From Mycoplasmataceae bacterium (lineage in GTDB: Bacteria; Bacillota_I; Bacilli_A; Mycoplasmatales; Mycoplasmoidaceae): 64,000 nucleotides of DNA. The stretch covers positions 1-64,000 of the forward strand of contig JAISBY010000010.1 of the NCBI GenBank assembly GCA_031265955.1. The letters are read 5' to 3'. The translations under genes were made by a program, and so were the position numbers. Numbering within the stretch: the stretch's first letter is position 1; every line of letters begins with the position of its first letter. Positions 44,435 through 54,448 of the stretch are shown piece by piece. A model generated the notes under the pieces. That model was not told the DNA's origin. It did not search any database and worked only from the letters and a program-made list of their open reading frames with translations.

Positions 44435-44445
44435 ATTTATATTGT

Positions 44446-44455
44446 AGTATATAAT
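44446..44455. promoter_or_regulatory. overlapping divergent -10 boxes (MBL hydrolase / hydrogenase operon)
   Basis: TATACT on the minus strand (44446-44451) is 11 nt before the MBL ATG, and TATAAT on the plus strand (44450-44455) serves the hydrogenase operon. The boxes overlap by two bases, so transcription of the two units should be mutually exclusive on one template. Confidence 0.6.
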
Positions 44456-44485
44456 CTTTTAATATATTAAAATCGGAGTTCTAAA

Positions 44486-44992
44486 ATGAGTGATACAAAT
44501 AGTGGTTCATTGGCTTGTGAGACATGCAAGACAAATGATACTTTTGATATTTTTACTATCAAAGTTAAAGAAATTAAGGCTAAAAACGGTACTAAATTAA
44601 TGGCGTTACAAGAGGCACAAGTACAATTTGGCTATCTTGATAAAGATGCGATGAATATTGTTGCTAATGTATTTGAAACAACTACCAGCGAGATTTATTC
44701 CATTGCTTCTTTTTATGCTCAATTTAAATTTGTAAAACAAGGTAAGTATCGAATTGCGCTTTGTTTAGGAACGGCTTGTTATGTTAGAGGTGCTTCCAAA
44801 ATTCAACAAAAATTAGAAGAAGTATTACAATTAAAAATGGGCGAAACATCCAAAGATGGTAAGTTTACTTTAGGTAGCGCTAGATGTGTTGGTTGTTGTG
44901 GATTGGCTCCGGTAATGTTAATTAATGAAAAAGTTTATCCTGCGGTAAAACCTGAACAAGTGCCAGATATTATTAATGAATACAACGACTAA
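44486..44992 (+). CDS. hydC: NADH-dependent [FeFe] hydrogenase, gamma subunit (NuoE/HydC-like)
   Basis: A 168-residue thioredoxin-like [2Fe-2S] protein of the NuoE family. The four cluster cysteines are in CLGTAC (about 93 and 98) and CVGCC (about 134-138). A helical N-terminal part (LMALQEAQVQFGYLDKDAM) matches the NuoE fold. An additional CETC pair near residues 11-14 is unusual. It passes electrons between the flavin subunit and the hydrogenase. First gene of the three-gene operon; CGGAG lies 8-12 nt before the ATG. The next gene starts 8 nt after its stop. Confidence 0.92.
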   Translation: MSDTNSGSLACETCKTNDTFDIFTIKVKEIKAKNGTKLMALQEAQVQFGYLDKDAMNIVANVFETTTSEIYSIASFYAQFKFVKQGKYRIALCLGTACYVRGASKIQQKLEEVLQLKMGETSKDGKFTLGSARCVGCCGLAPVMLINEKVYPAVKPEQVPDIINEYND

Positions 44993-45000
44993 GGATAGTT

Positions 45001-46881
45001 ATGAGCAAAATGACAATTGAACAATTAAATAAAATTAAAGATGAATTCAAAAAAAATATTGAGCAACGTAAAATCCACCAAGAAGCTAGTTATCAAGGTA
45101 AATTCCAAGTCTTAGTTTGTGCATCCACTGGATGTATATCCAATAAATCCTTATTAGTTTTAGAAAGATTTTCTAAAAAAGTTAAAGAGGCAGGATTATC
45201 GGATCAAGTGGATATAGTACAAACAGGATGCCATGGATTATGTGAAATGGGTCCTGTCGTAATTGTATACCCACAAGGTGCATTCTATGCCAAAGTATCG
45301 GTTGATGATGTTGATAAAATTGTAGAGCAACATTTAAAAAACAATCAAATCGTTAAAGAAAAATTATTTTGAGAATCATTTCAAAATGATAAATTAGTTC
45401 CCTTAGATCAAACTGGATTCTACAAAAAACAAATTCGTATCGCATTAAGAAATTCTGGATTAATCAATCCCGAAAGAATTGAAGAATATATTGCGACTGA
45501 TGGGTATCAAGCTTTGTGAAAATCTTTAAATATGAGCCGTGAAGACGTTATTAAAATTGTTAAAGACTCAGGTTTAAGAGGCCGAGGTGGCGGCGGCTTT
45601 TCTACTGGGACTAAATGGGAATTAGCATATAAAGCTGCTGGTAAGAAGAAATACGTGTGCTGTAACGGTGATGAAGGTGATCCAGGAGCTTTTATGGATC
45701 GTTCTATTTTGGAGGCGGACCCCCATGCTATTATTGAAGCAATGGCAATTGCAGCATATGCAATTGGGGCAGACGAAGGTTATATTTACGTTCGTGCCGA
45801 ATATCCAGTCGCAGTTAAACGTTTAGAGATTGCTATTAAACAAGCAAATAAGCTAGGATTACTAGGACGTAATATTTTTGGGAAAGATTTTAACTTCAAA
45901 TTAACCATCCGTTTAGGAAGTGGCGCTTTCGTTTGTGGTGAAGAAACTGCCCTAATGACTTCAGTTGAAGGTAATCGTGGTGAACCAAGACCAAGACCTC
46001 CGTATCCAGCGAATCAAGGATTGTATAAATGCCCTACGATTTTAAACAATGTTGAGACATATGCTAATATTTCCAGCATTATTAATAAAGGGGCACAATG
46101 ATTTGCTTCAATCGGAACTGCCAAATCAAAAGGAACTAAAGTATTTGCATTAGGCGGCAAAATTAAAAATACTGGACTCATTGAAGTTCCGATGGGAATT
46201 ACGCTTCGTGAAATTATTTATGACATTGGTGGTGGCATTTTGAATAATGGTAAATTTAAAGCAGCACAAACCGGTGGTCCTTCTGGCGGATGTATTCCTA
46301 ATGAATTAATCGATACGCCAATTGACTACGATAATTTATTGGCAATCGGTTCCATGATGGGTTCAGGTGGTTTAATCGTTATGGATGAATCATCTTGTAT
46401 GGTGGATATTTGCAAATTTTATATGGAATTTTGTGCCGATGAATCATGTGGTAAATGTGTGCCGTGCCGGATTGGTAACAAACGCTTGTTAGAACTATTA
46501 ATTGACATTACTGAAAGTAGAGGTAAAGCTGGTGATATCGAAAGATTAGAATCATTATGTCAACACATTAAGGCTACTTCACTATGTGGTTTAGGTCAAA
46601 CTTCACCAAATCCAATTCTTTCCACCATTCGCTATTTTAGACCAGAATATGATGCGCATGTACTAGAACATCGTTGCCCAGCAGGAGTGTGCAGCAAATT
46701 ATTACAGTATCGTATCGTTCCTGAATTATGTAAGAAATGCTCGTTATGTGCAAGAACTTGCCCGGTGAAAGCTATTAGTGGTGAAGTTGGTAAAACACCT
46801 TATGTGATTGATCAAAGTAAATGTATTAAGTGTGGTGCTTGTATGGGTGCATGCAAGTTTAAGGCGATTGAAAGAAAATAG
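45001..46881 (+). CDS. hydB: NADH-dependent [FeFe] hydrogenase, beta subunit (NuoF/HydB-like)
   Basis: 626 residues with the layout of Thermotoga-type HydB and Desulfovibrio HndC. An N-terminal [2Fe-2S] domain is followed by the NuoF flavin domain ([43 protein letters not shown]) that binds FMN and NAD(H), then a [4Fe-4S] site ([12 protein letters not shown] ... C). A C-terminal two-cluster ferredoxin domain carries [12 protein letters not shown] and [11 protein letters not shown]. It oxidises NADH and, in bifurcating relatives, couples to ferredoxin. An AAGGATAGTT site precedes the ATG. Confidence 0.94.
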
Positions 46882-46889
46882 GAGTACTT

Positions 46890-48632
46890 ATGGAAAAAAT
46901 GATAAATTTAAAAATTGATGGTATTCAAGTTAGTGTTCCACAAGGTTCAACTATTTTAGACGCTGCAAACCAAGCTAATGTGCGTATCCCTACATTATGT
47001 TTTTTAAAGAAGATTAATGCCATTGGCGCATGTCGTATTTGTTTGGTAGAAGTTAAAAATATGAGGCCATTAGTTGCAGCGTGTGTCTACCCAGCTAGTG
47101 AAGGCATGGAAGTATTGACTCATACACCACGTGCGAATAAAGCACGTAAAATTAATTTGGAATTAATTCTATCTGCACACGTGAAAAATTGTCTATCTTG
47201 TACTAAATCAATGTCTTGTGAATTGCAAAAATTATCGCTAGAATATGGTTGCAATGAAAATCATTTTAAAGGAGCGATGCCTGAAAGAATTGTTGATAAT
47301 TCTTCACCATCTATTATTCGTGATTCTCAAAAATGTATTTTATGCAAACGTTGTAAAGCGGCTTGTTACGAAACTCAAGATGTTAAAGTGATTGCTGTTA
47401 ACAAACGAGGTTTCGAAAGTTATTTAGGTTGTGCTTACGGCGTTGAAATTAATGATACAGCTTGCGTTGCTTGTGGTCAATGTACATTAGTTTGTCCGAC
47501 TGGAGCGTTAATGGTTAAAAACGACATTGATAAAGTTTTGAATGCATTGAATAATCCGGAATTAACGGTAGTTGTAGCGCCCGCGCCATCAGTGCGCGTG
47601 GGAATTGCTGAAGAATTTGGTGAACCAGTTGGTACTAATGCTGAAGGACGTCTAGTAACTGCTTTACGAATGTTGGGATTCCATAAAGTTTTTGATATTG
47701 ATTTTGCTGCTGATTTAACCATTATGGAAGAAGCGAACGAATTAGTTGAGCGAATTCAAAACAAAGGAGTCCTTCCGATGATGACTTCTTGTTCACCAGG
47801 ATGAGTAAATTTTTTGACTGCTTATCATCCTGATATGATTTCTCATTTATCAACTGCAAAATCACCGCAGCAAATGTTCGGTGCTACTGTAAAAACTTTC
47901 TGGGCTGAAAAAAATAAATTAGATCCAAGTAAAATATTTATCGCAACAATTATGCCGTGTACTGCTAAGAAACATGAAATTCTTCGCAAGAAAGATACAC
48001 ACCAAAATACACCAGATATTGATGCGGTATTAACAGTACGTGAGTTGGGAATCTTATTAAAACGCCAGGGTATTAACTTTAACAAACTACAAAATTCTCG
48101 ATTTGATGATCCACTTGGCGAATCAACTGGAGCTGGTGTTATTTTTGGGGTAACAGGTGGCGTCATGGAAGCTGCATTAAGAACAGCAGCCGATACTCTG
48201 ACTGGTCAATCATTAAAAAACATTGATTACAAAAAGGTTCGTGGTATTAAAGGTATTAAAGAAGCAACGGTTGATATTAATGGTGCAAAAATTAATGTTT
48301 GTGCAGCGAGCGGATTAGCTAACGCTCAAAAAGTATTGGAAGACGTTAAAAGTGGCAAAAAACAATATCACTTTATTGAAATCATGGCTTGTCCAGGTGG
48401 GTGTGTAAACGGTGGTGGCATGCCTATTCATGATCCTAATATAGTTTCTTTTGAAGAACGTGCTAAAATACGGGCAAAGTCCATTTATAAAGAAGACGAA
48501 CGTAAAACAATTCGCAAGTCACACGAAAATACTCAAATCATTCAATTGTATAAAGAGTATTTTGGTAAACCTGGCAGTCACAAAGCTCATGAAGTATTGC
48601 ATACATCATTTGATAAACGCAGGTTTGTATAG
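46890..48632 (+). CDS. hydA: [FeFe] hydrogenase catalytic subunit (HydA-like)
   Basis: 580 residues that produce or consume H2 at an H-cluster. From the N-terminus: a [2Fe-2S] ferredoxin-like domain (CFLKKINAIGACRIC), a His/Cys cluster site (HVKNCLSCTKSMSC), two [4Fe-4S] motifs (CILCKRCKAAC, CVACGQCTLVCP), then the H-cluster motifs L1 TSCSPGW (Ser in place of the second Cys of TSCCPxW), L2 MPCTAKKHE and L3 EIMACPGGCVNGGGMP. A C-terminal small-subunit-like tail is fused (EERAKIRAKSIYKED). Maturases HydE, HydF and HydG must lie elsewhere. AGGAG lies before the ATG. A strong terminator follows. Hydrogenases are very unusual in mollicutes. Confidence 0.95.
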
Positions 48633-48650
48633 TAAAAATTATTAAAAAAA

Positions 48651-48686
48651 TCCGAAAAAATTCCGGAAGGGTTTTCGGGTTTTTTA
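48651..48686 (+). terminator. Rho-independent terminator of the hydrogenase operon
   Basis: CCGAAAA (48652-48658) pairs with TTTTCGG (48672-48678), with an inner TTCC/GGAA pairing, followed by TTTTTT. Confidence 0.88.
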
Positions 48687-48718
48687 TTTTATTATTGTTA
48701 TTCAAGGAAGGAGATAAT

Positions 48719-48862
48719 ATGCAATCAATGAAAGAAAAGAAAAAGGTGAATTATCGACAACATTGTTTCGGTGTTATGAATAGAGTTGCCAAGCTCCAAT
48801 TGTTATCGGAATTAACTAAAACCAAGCTCTGCTTAATCGGAGAAAGAGTACAAGTGTTTTAA
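48719..48862 (+). CDS. 47-residue basic small protein, hypothetical
   Basis: A short frame, MQSMKEKKKVNYRQHCFGVM to GERVQVF, preceded by AAGGAAGGAGATAAT, the strongest Shine-Dalgarno sequence in the window. It is basic and probably cytosolic, with two Cys and no hydrophobic helix. It lies just after the hydrogenase terminator and just before another small gene. The ribosome site argues that it is translated. No function can be assigned. Confidence 0.55.
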   Translation: MQSMKEKKKVNYRQHCFGVMNRVAKLQLLSELTKTKLCLIGERVQVF

Positions 48863-48869
48863 ACATATG

Positions 48870-48875
48870 TATAAT
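48870..48875 (+). promoter_or_regulatory. -10 box of the 48883 gene (leaderless type)
   Basis: TATAAT seven nt before the ATG at 48883, with no Shine-Dalgarno sequence between. Confidence 0.6.
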
Positions 48876-48882
48876 TATTGGT

Positions 48883-49149
48883 ATGAAAAATAAAATTGTT
48901 TCAACAAATTACCAGGTAACTAAATCTGAACACGACCCAGTAAAGCGTGGTGACAACATTACGTTAACTCGTAAAGTAAAATCTCGCGGGCCTGGTCCAG
49001 ATGTTATTATTGATAAGCCTCCAAGAAAAAGCTTAGATGAACGTATTACTGAAGCTTTAACAAAAGCTTTGGAACCAGTCGTATCCCAACTAAAGGAACA
49101 TGATGAATTCAATAAAGTTGTAAAAGACTATATGGAATTTCACCCTTAA
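48883..49149 (+). CDS. 88-residue hypothetical cytosolic protein
   Basis: A hydrophilic protein beginning MKNKIVSTNYQVTKSEHDP, with a central Gly/Pro segment (SRGPGPDVIIDKPPRKS) and an amphipathic C-terminal helix (RITEALTKALEPVVSQLKEH). Not recognised. It has its own -10 box and a terminator (49181-49230), so it is a separate transcription unit. The low-complexity basic N-terminus plus helical tail could suit a nucleic-acid or ribosome-associated role, but this is speculative. Confidence 0.65.
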   Translation: MKNKIVSTNYQVTKSEHDPVKRGDNITLTRKVKSRGPGPDVIIDKPPRKSLDERITEALTKALEPVVSQLKEHDEFNKVVKDYMEFHP

Positions 49150-49180
49150 ATTCACGATTCTAAAACAAACTATTCTCAAT

Positions 49181-49230
49181 AAATCATGGGTTTAAGCACT
49201 TATAAGCTTACTCGCCATGATTTTTCTTTT
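49181..49230 (+). terminator. Rho-independent terminator before tsf
   Basis: AAATCATGG (49181-49189) pairs with CCATGATTT (49215-49223), with an inner TAAGC/GCTTA stem, followed by a T-rich tail. Confidence 0.82.
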
Positions 49231-49332
49231 GTAATCTCAAAAGTAAGGGTACAGCTTAACTCTTCCTACTTGTCTCTGTGTGTAATTTATAGCGTATAAT
49301 CATTGAATTGTTAATTCAAGGAATAATACATT

Positions 49333-50214
49333 ATGGCAAATATGGATTTAATTAAAAAACTTCGTGGTATGACTCAAGCTGGAGTAATGGATGCTAAGAA
49401 AGCTTTAGAAGAAAACGACGATGATTTAGATAAAGCTGCTCAATGGTTAAGAGAAAAAGGAATTGTCAAAGCAGCTAAAAAAGCTTCTGCTGTTGCTACA
49501 GAAGGTGTTGTCAAAGTATTGATTGAAGGTGATAAAGCGTTAATTATTGAAATTAATTCTCAAACTGATTTTGTGGCTATGGGTAATAGCTTTATTGAAT
49601 TATCTAATGAAATTACACAAGCTATCTTCAAAGCTAATGTGAATACATTAGATGAAGGATTAAAAGCTAAAACTAAGAGCGGAATGACTGTAGAAGATGC
49701 TTGTACAGAATTAACTGCAAGAATTGGTGAAAAAACTGCAGTTCGTCGATTTGAAGTTGTTAACAAAAAATCTGATGAAGTATTTGCTCACTATGTCCAC
49801 AACAATAATAAAATTGGCGTTTTATTAGTAATGACTTCAGGTTCTAAAGAAAGCATTGGTCACGATGTAGCGATGCACGCTGCTGCAATGAATCCTAAAT
49901 TTTTAGATCAGAGTCAAGTTGATCAAGAATGATTGGTAAATGAAACTAAAATTTTAAAGGAACAAACAATTGCTGAAGGAAAACCAGTTGACAAAGCTGA
50001 AATGATTGTTAAAGGTCGTGTGAAAAAAATGTTGGCTGAGGTTTGCTTATTAGACCAACCATTTTTCAAGGAGCCATCTAAAAGTATTGGTGATTTTCTA
50101 AAAGTCAATAGTTCTGTTGTTGCTAAATACATTCGTTATGAAGTTGGTGAAGGCATCGAAAAGAAGACTAATGATTTTGCTGCTGAAGTAGCTGCACAAA
50201 TGAAGCAGAACTAA
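49333..50214 (+). CDS. tsf: elongation factor Ts
   Basis: 293 residues; the guanine nucleotide exchange factor for EF-Tu. The N-terminal UBA-like domain (LIKKLRGMTQAGVMDAKKALEE) and the SQTDFVAMGNSF core motif (EF-Tu contact TDFV) are clear. CAAGGAATAATACATT precedes the ATG. rpsB, the usual upstream partner, is not adjacent. The stop overlaps the pyrH start by one base. First gene of the tsf-pyrH-frr-uppS-cdsA-dxr cluster. Confidence 0.97.
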
Positions 50215-50927
50215 TGACTAAAGAAAGAATTATTTTAAAAATATCAGGTGCCGCGTTGAAAGATGCATCAGCTATTTTATCATCTACTAAATTAGAAAGC
50301 ATTGCTAGCCAAATAAAATATATTCACAAAATGTATGATATTGGTATTGTGGTAGGTGGCGGCAACATCTGACGCGGTGGAACTAGTGATTTAAAATTGT
50401 ATCGTGAAGAGCAAGCTCATTATATGGGTATGGTGGCTACAATCATTAATTCAGTAGCACTAAAAGAAGCTTTGGTTCGTATTGGCGTTAAAGCAGAAGT
50501 CCACTCATTATTACCTTGTCCAAAAGTGTCAATTAATTACCACAAAAATATTGGTAATAAAGCATTGTCACAACATAAGGTAGTAATTTTGGCTGGTGGT
50601 ACTGGTAAACCTTTTTTTAGTACCGACACTGGCGCTGCTAAAGATGCAATTGAATTAAAAGCTAATTATATTATTATGGGTAAAGATGGGGTGGACGGAG
50701 TTTATTCAGATGATCCCAAAAAGAACAAGAAAGCCATTCGTTATGATCGTTTAACTTTTAAAGAAGCTATTGCTAAGGAATTAAAAGTAATGGATTTAAG
50801 TGCAATGAAAATGTGTCAGAAAAATAATATTAAAATAATAGTCTTCAACATTTCTCGTCAAAATGCAATTGTGAACACAATGGAACGTAAGATACCTATT
50901 ACTATCGTATCTAACGACAAGAGGTAA
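50214..50927 (+). CDS. pyrH: UMP kinase
   Basis: A 237-residue amino-acid-kinase-fold enzyme converting UMP to UDP. It shows ILKISGAALK at the N-terminus, VVGGGNIWRG, GMVATIINSVALKEAL, and VILAGGTGKPFFSTDTGAA, all characteristic of bacterial PyrH. UGA encodes the Trp of NIWRG. It overlaps tsf by one base (TAATG) and lies 5 nt before frr. Confidence 0.96.
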
Positions 50928-50932
50928 TTCAT

Positions 50933-51487
50933 ATGGAATGAAAAAATTTACAAGATGAATTTGAATTGGAGGCATCTGATACTATTAATTGATTAGAAGA
51001 TGAATATACTCGTATTCGTAGCGGGCGTGTTAGTTTAAATATTTTAGATATTGTTAAAGTAGAAGCATATGGTGAATTAATGTCATTGAATCAAATTGCT
51101 AATTTACAAATAGTGGATGCTCGACAAATTTTGATTAAACCATATGATCGTAATCAACTACACGATATAGCTAAGGCTATTACCACTAGTCCTTTAAATG
51201 TTAACCCGCAAGTAAATGCTGATAACATTCGTTTGATTTTTCCTTCACAGACTGAGGAAAACCGTAAGCAAAATGTAAAAAAAGCAAAAGAAGTATTGGA
51301 GGTAGCAAAAACAAAATTACGTAATATTCGTAAAAATATTCAAGATCAGTACAAAAAAGTTAAGGACACCGTTAGCGAGGATTTAATTCGATATTTTGAG
51401 GATGAACTTAACAAAATTACAAAGACATATAACACGAAATTGGAAGACATTTTTTCTAAAAAAGAACAAGAGTTAATGCATATTTAA
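50933..51487 (+). CDS. frr: ribosome recycling factor
   Basis: A 184-residue RRF that dissociates post-termination ribosomes with EF-G. Landmarks are RIRSGRVSLNILDIVKVEAYGELMSLNQIANL, the family NPQVNADNIRLIFPSQTEENRKQNVKKAKE segment, and a helical C-terminal domain. An AAGAGG site lies before the ATG. The first codons include UGA Trp (MEWKNLQ). Confidence 0.96.
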
Positions 51488-51490
51488 TTT

Positions 51491-52168
51491 ATGGCATTAC
51501 ACAATAAACCTAGTCATATCGCCATTATTATGGATGGTAACGGACGATGGGCAAAAAAACAGAAACGAATAAGAACATTTGGTCATCAAAAAGGGGTGGA
51601 CAACATCAGCAAAATTGTTGAAGCTGCCATTTCCGAGAAAATTGATGTTCTATCCTTATTTGCTTTTAGTTGCGAAAATTGAAATAGGCCAAAAAAAGAG
51701 GTTGATTTTTTACTTAAGTTAATAAATAAAAAAATGGATAAGAATATTATTGGAAAATTTAATGAAAATGGTATTCAATTCCATTGAATTGGTTTTAGAA
51801 ACAAATTGTCATCTAAATTAATTACAAAATTATTATGAGTTGAAGAGTCTACGAAAAATAATAAAAAAATAATTCTTAATCTTTGTTTCAATTATGGCGG
51901 AAAGCAAGATATTTTATATGCAATCAATCAATTAAAAAAATGTCCTCATAAAAAATTTACTGACTTACTTTTAACAAACAAATTACCGTCTGTTGATCTA
52001 TTAATTAGAACAAGCGGAGAAAAACGTATCAGTAATTTTCTTTTATGACAATTAGAATATGCTGAAATTATTTTTGAGCCTACTTTATGACCAGACTATA
52101 ACAAAGATATATTGCGAAAAAATATATTAGAATTTTCTTTAAGACAAAGAAGGTTTGGAGTCGTTTAA
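51491..52168 (+). CDS. uppS: isoprenyl (undecaprenyl) diphosphate synthase
   Basis: A 225-residue cis-prenyltransferase. It contains HIAIIMDGNGRWAKKQ (catalytic Asp, Asn), FSCENWNRP (SxENWxRP), LCFNYGGKQDI (N-Y-G-G-R/K-x-E/D-I) and DLLIRTSGEKRISNFLLWQ. It elongates farnesyl diphosphate with isopentenyl diphosphate to make a long-chain lipid carrier. In a wall-less organism the product may serve glycan or glycolipid assembly. It follows frr after 3 nt. Confidence 0.95.
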
Positions 52169-52197
52169 TAGTGGTTGTAAATAAACTTGATCAAAAT

Positions 52198-53298
52198 ATG
52201 AAAAAATCTATGAACACTAGAGTGCGCTCAGGAATTTTCATGGCATTATATGGCACCATTCTTTTATATGTTTTTTCCTTAACTGACCAATCAAGTGATG
52301 GATGATCATCGTACATTCCAAGTGATATACATAGATATGTATCTTTTGGTTTTGCAATTTTTAGCGTTTTGAGCGTCGCATGAATCATGATATTTGTTGG
52401 AAAAGAACTTCATTATTGTTTCGTTGGTACAAATAATAAGAAGCAAATTTGGTTCATAACCATTTCAATGTGATTAATTCAAATAATACCTACAATGATT
52501 TGAATGATTCCTACTTATATGAATATTCATATGAATGGGAGGATGCCAGTATTATGATTTCTTGTTTTTCTTTTTAGTGGGTTACTTGCTGCTGCTATTT
52601 GTTTTCCGTTGTATATAAAAATGGTAAAACATGGTAAAAAAAATACTACATTCAATTTGATATTTTTCCCGCTAGCTGTTATTTGCATATCATTAGCATT
52701 CGGGGCTACTTATTACCTCTGTATTGTTCGATATTGAAGCACTATTATTATTATTCTATTTGCTGTTGCCGGGTGTGACATTATGGCTTATTTTGGTGGT
52801 GTATTATTTGGAAAACATAAATTAGCCCCAGTTATTTCACCTAAAAAAAGTTGAGAAGGAGCTATTATTGGTTCTATTGTTTCAGCAGCTTTAATCGTTT
52901 TATTTATTTATGCATCAACTTATATACATCACTCTAATTACAATTCTCGAGATATTCCTTTCAACTTCTTTGGCGTGCAATTTCAAAGCATTCAAGATTG
53001 ATATGAAGGTGCTTTGTGATGATTTCTTATTTCAATATTAGCTATTCTTTTGACAGTTGTAACCATCCTAGGAGATTTATTGTTTAGTTTTGTTAAACGA
53101 CGTAATGGGATTAAAGACTTCGGTAATTCAATTCCTGGTCATGGTGGTTATTTGGACCGTCTTGACTCATTTACAGTTGTCACTTTTATTTTTTGTGCTG
53201 TTATGTTTGTTACTGCCGTTACAACCGCCATATACAATAATCACAAAGATCAAAACTTTGAAGGTTTTAAATTAATTTTCCCATATTGAGAAATTTAA
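52198..53298 (+). CDS. cdsA: phosphatidate cytidylyltransferase
   Basis: A 366-residue membrane enzyme making CDP-diacylglycerol from phosphatidic acid and CTP. The C-terminal CdsA signature is complete ([27 protein letters not shown]), and several hydrophobic helices and [25 protein letters not shown] precede it. Many UGA Trp codons occur. The start is uncertain: GTG at 52171 has a GGAG at proper spacing, ATG 52198 is used here, and ATG 52210 ([15 protein letters not shown]) best matches family N-termini. Confidence 0.93.
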
Positions 53299-53300
53299 AT

Positions 53301-54371
53301 ATGCGAGTATTAGTGTTAGGTGCGACCGGTAATATCGGACAACAAGCACTTGAAGTTATCAAGCAATTAAAATATCAATTAGTTGGTATTAGTTTTTATA
53401 AAAATAATCTATCAGCATTACAAATCAACACACCATTTAGATATTCTCCAATTAATAAAATTAATTCAAATGTTTCAAGTTATGACGAACTAATCAAATT
53501 ATCAAAACCCGATATTGTAATAAATGCAATTGTAGGATTTGCAGGTTTAGAAGCTACCATCGTAACAATAAAAAATAAAAAAACATTATGTTTGGCTAAC
53601 AAAGAATCGCTGGTTGTTGCAGGCCAATTTATTACTAAAATGGCAAACAGAAATAATGTTAAAATCTACCCAATTGATAGCGAGGATTCATCCATTTATC
53701 AAATTATTTCTCAGAATAAAAATAGTGAATTCAAAAAGCTTTATATCACAGCAAGTGGCGGTCCGTTTTATAAACATTCATTAAAAAAGCTATCAAAAGC
53801 TACATATAAACAAGCAGTCAATCATCCTACATGAAACATGGGCGCTAAAATTTCTGTTGATTCGGCTACGCTTATGAATAAATGTTTTGAAATTATTGAA
53901 ACTTATTGATATTTTAAAACCACTAAAATCGAAGCTTTATATCATCCTAGTTCTTTTATTCATGCAATAGTCCAATATTCCAAGGCAAAACTTATGTTTG
54001 CTTGTAAACCTGACATGAAAATATCAATCAAGCAATCTCTTACTATGTTTCGCAATCATTCAAAATATGTTGTTACTTTGAATAAAAATAATAAGATGAT
54101 TTTAGAGAAAATAGATATTAACAAATGATTGCCAATACAATGAGCATACGAAGTTATTAAACGCCCTAGTAACTCGTTGTCAGTGATCCTGAACGCAGCA
54201 AACGAAGAAGCTTTTAAATTATTTTCAGTAGGTAAAATAAAATACTTGCAAATAATTGAAATAATTAAGTATTCCATTTCAAAATTCACCCCTGTAAAAG
54301 TAGAAAATATTAGTCAAATTTATGCGATTGATAATAACGTTAGAAAATTTATAAAATCTGTCTATAACTAA
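53301..54371 (+). CDS. dxr: 1-deoxy-D-xylulose-5-phosphate reductoisomerase
   Basis: A 356-residue NADPH-dependent enzyme that converts DXP to MEP, the committed step of the non-mevalonate isoprenoid pathway. Motifs include VLGATGNIGQQALEV (NADPH binding), ANKESLVVAG, IYPIDSEDSSIYQ (metal Asp and Glu; the common His after the Glu is Asp here), TASGGPF and [26 protein letters not shown]. It starts 2 nt after cdsA. rseP and proS, usual downstream genes in Firmicutes, are absent and polC follows instead. Confidence 0.94.
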
Positions 54372-54431
54372 GACGAAAATACTGTTAGATTGAACACAAT
54401 TTATTAAATTATTTGTGTATATTTTTTTCTC

Positions 54432-54437
54432 TATAAT
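54432..54437 (+). promoter_or_regulatory. -10 box of polC (leaderless type)
   Basis: TATAAT eleven nt before the polC ATG, with no Shine-Dalgarno sequence in between. Confidence 0.6.
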
Positions 54438-54448
54438 ACTCAAACTTT

